A stretch of DNA of 6,231 bases from an uncultured Parabacteroides sp. (lineage in GTDB: Bacteria > Bacteroidota > Bacteroidia > Bacteroidales > Tannerellaceae): contig CAAGLQ010000264.1 of NCBI GenBank assembly GCA_900770835.1, positions 1 through 6,231 of the forward strand, in the 5' to 3' direction. Under the pieces are notes generated by a model. That model was not told the DNA's origin and searched no databases. It saw only the letters and a list, made by a program, of their open reading frames with translations. Within the stretch, counting starts at the first letter, position 1; every line of letters begins with the position of its first letter. The translations under genes and the position numbers were made by a program. This document shows, one piece after another, positions 5,983-6,231 of the stretch.

Positions 5983-6156
5983 TTAATTCAACACAAAACC
6001 ACACAACCCCGATTCCAACACAGGTTCCGCTTGATAAACCCGTGCAAACTGCCGCAAGAAATCCAACGTCGTCTGCTTGGGCTGGCTCTCTGCCGTTAAG
6101 GTATGATTTACATGTTTATCCAATTTATCCATACAATGTGTAGAAAATTTCCTCAT
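5983..6156 (-). CDS. Small uncharacterised protein of 57 residues
   Basis: This is a short open frame starting with ATG at 6156 and ending with TAA at 5985-5983. It begins MRKFSTHCMDKLDKHVNHTL and contains LDFLRQFARVY at residues 31-41 and GFVLN at its C-terminus. A stop lies just upstream in the same frame, so ATG 6156 is the earliest start. ATG at residue 9 is the alternative. The start overlaps the stop of the preceding frame in an ATGA arrangement, and rpe follows after 22 bases. The central L-D-F-L-R-Q-F-A-R segment would form an amphipathic helix. No signal peptide, membrane span or metal-binding cluster is present. It resembles, from memory, small Bacteroidales hypothetical proteins with a similar LRQFAR core; I could not check this. 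Function unknown. The main support is ordinary codon use, tight spacing on both sides and the absence of any other gene in this gap. Confidence 0.6.
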   Translation of the reverse strand: MRKFSTHCMDKLDKHVNHTLTAESQPKQTTLDFLRQFARVYQAEPVLESGLCGFVLN

Positions 6157-6231
6157 AGGCTCTTCATTTTAATGTTTTCATCAATAAAACGAGCGCCTTC
6201 CACACTTATTGCATGGCCTACGAAATTTTTA
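6153..6231 (-). CDS. C-terminal end of an unidentified gene (partial)
   Basis: From the right edge the minus strand has an open frame of 25 codons ending in TGA at 6155-6153. The visible tail reads ...AISVEGARFIDENIKMKSL. The stop overlaps the ATG of the 57-residue gene by ATGA, the arrangement expected for coupled genes on one transcript, and the composition looks coding. The tail is too short to name. The gene fmt precedes rpe in some Bacteroides as I recall, but I do not recognise a formyltransferase C-terminus here. Confidence 0.5.
   Translation of the reverse strand, partial: KNFVGHAISVEGARFIDENIKMKSL

Noticed and set aside
5952..6143. Plus-strand open frame of 63 codons at the right end
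   Set aside because: It is antisense to the 57-residue gene, is rich in proline and threonine, and would run against every other gene in the window.

Overview
The window is gene-dense and every gene I can support is on the minus strand, so it is best read from right (position 6231) to left. The organism is probably a member of the Bacteroidales, close to Parabacteroides, Tannerella, Bacteroides or Porphyromonas. The grounds are: a DUF4827-type lipoprotein between a DHH phosphoesterase and a GlmM-like mutase, the order rpe-comEC-nrnA, a ComEC without a nuclease domain, and two gap sequences matching the Bacteroidetes -7 promoter element TAnnTTTG. The genus is inference.

Layout in the direction of transcription: the last 25 codons of an unidentified gene (6231-6153); a 57-residue small protein gene overlapping it by ATGA (6156-5983); rpe, ribulose-phosphate 3-epimerase (5960-5310); a compact comEC (5279-4077) with a textbook intrinsic terminator inside its first 20 codons (5250-5224); a putative promoter overlapping the comEC stop codon (4079-4072); nrnA, a DHH/DHHA1 phosphoesterase (3985-2936); a second putative promoter (2918-2911); a DUF4827-like lipoprotein gene (2885-2280); glmM or a related phosphohexomutase (2283-898); cobI/cbiL (876-154, TTG start); and the first 52 codons of an unidentified gene (157-1, GTG start). 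No gap exceeds about 100 bases. I see no RNA genes, mobile elements or CRISPR arrays.

The genes look like two or three overlapping transcription units of mostly housekeeping functions: pentose phosphate metabolism (rpe), DNA uptake (comEC), turnover of nano-RNA or pAp (nrnA), amino sugar supply for the envelope (glmM) and corrin ring methylation (cobI). Tight couplings (ATGA at 6156-6153, ATGA at 2283-2280, GTGA at 157-154) suggest translational coupling of neighbours. Their biochemical functions do not form one pathway.

I found no clear new defence, mobile or RNA system. The observations most worth a second look are the terminator-like hairpin inside the start of comEC, the apparent loss of the periplasmic OB-type region from ComEC, the uncharacterised 57-residue protein ahead of rpe, and the GlmM homologue with metal- and sugar-binding loops unlike those of ordinary bacterial GlmM.
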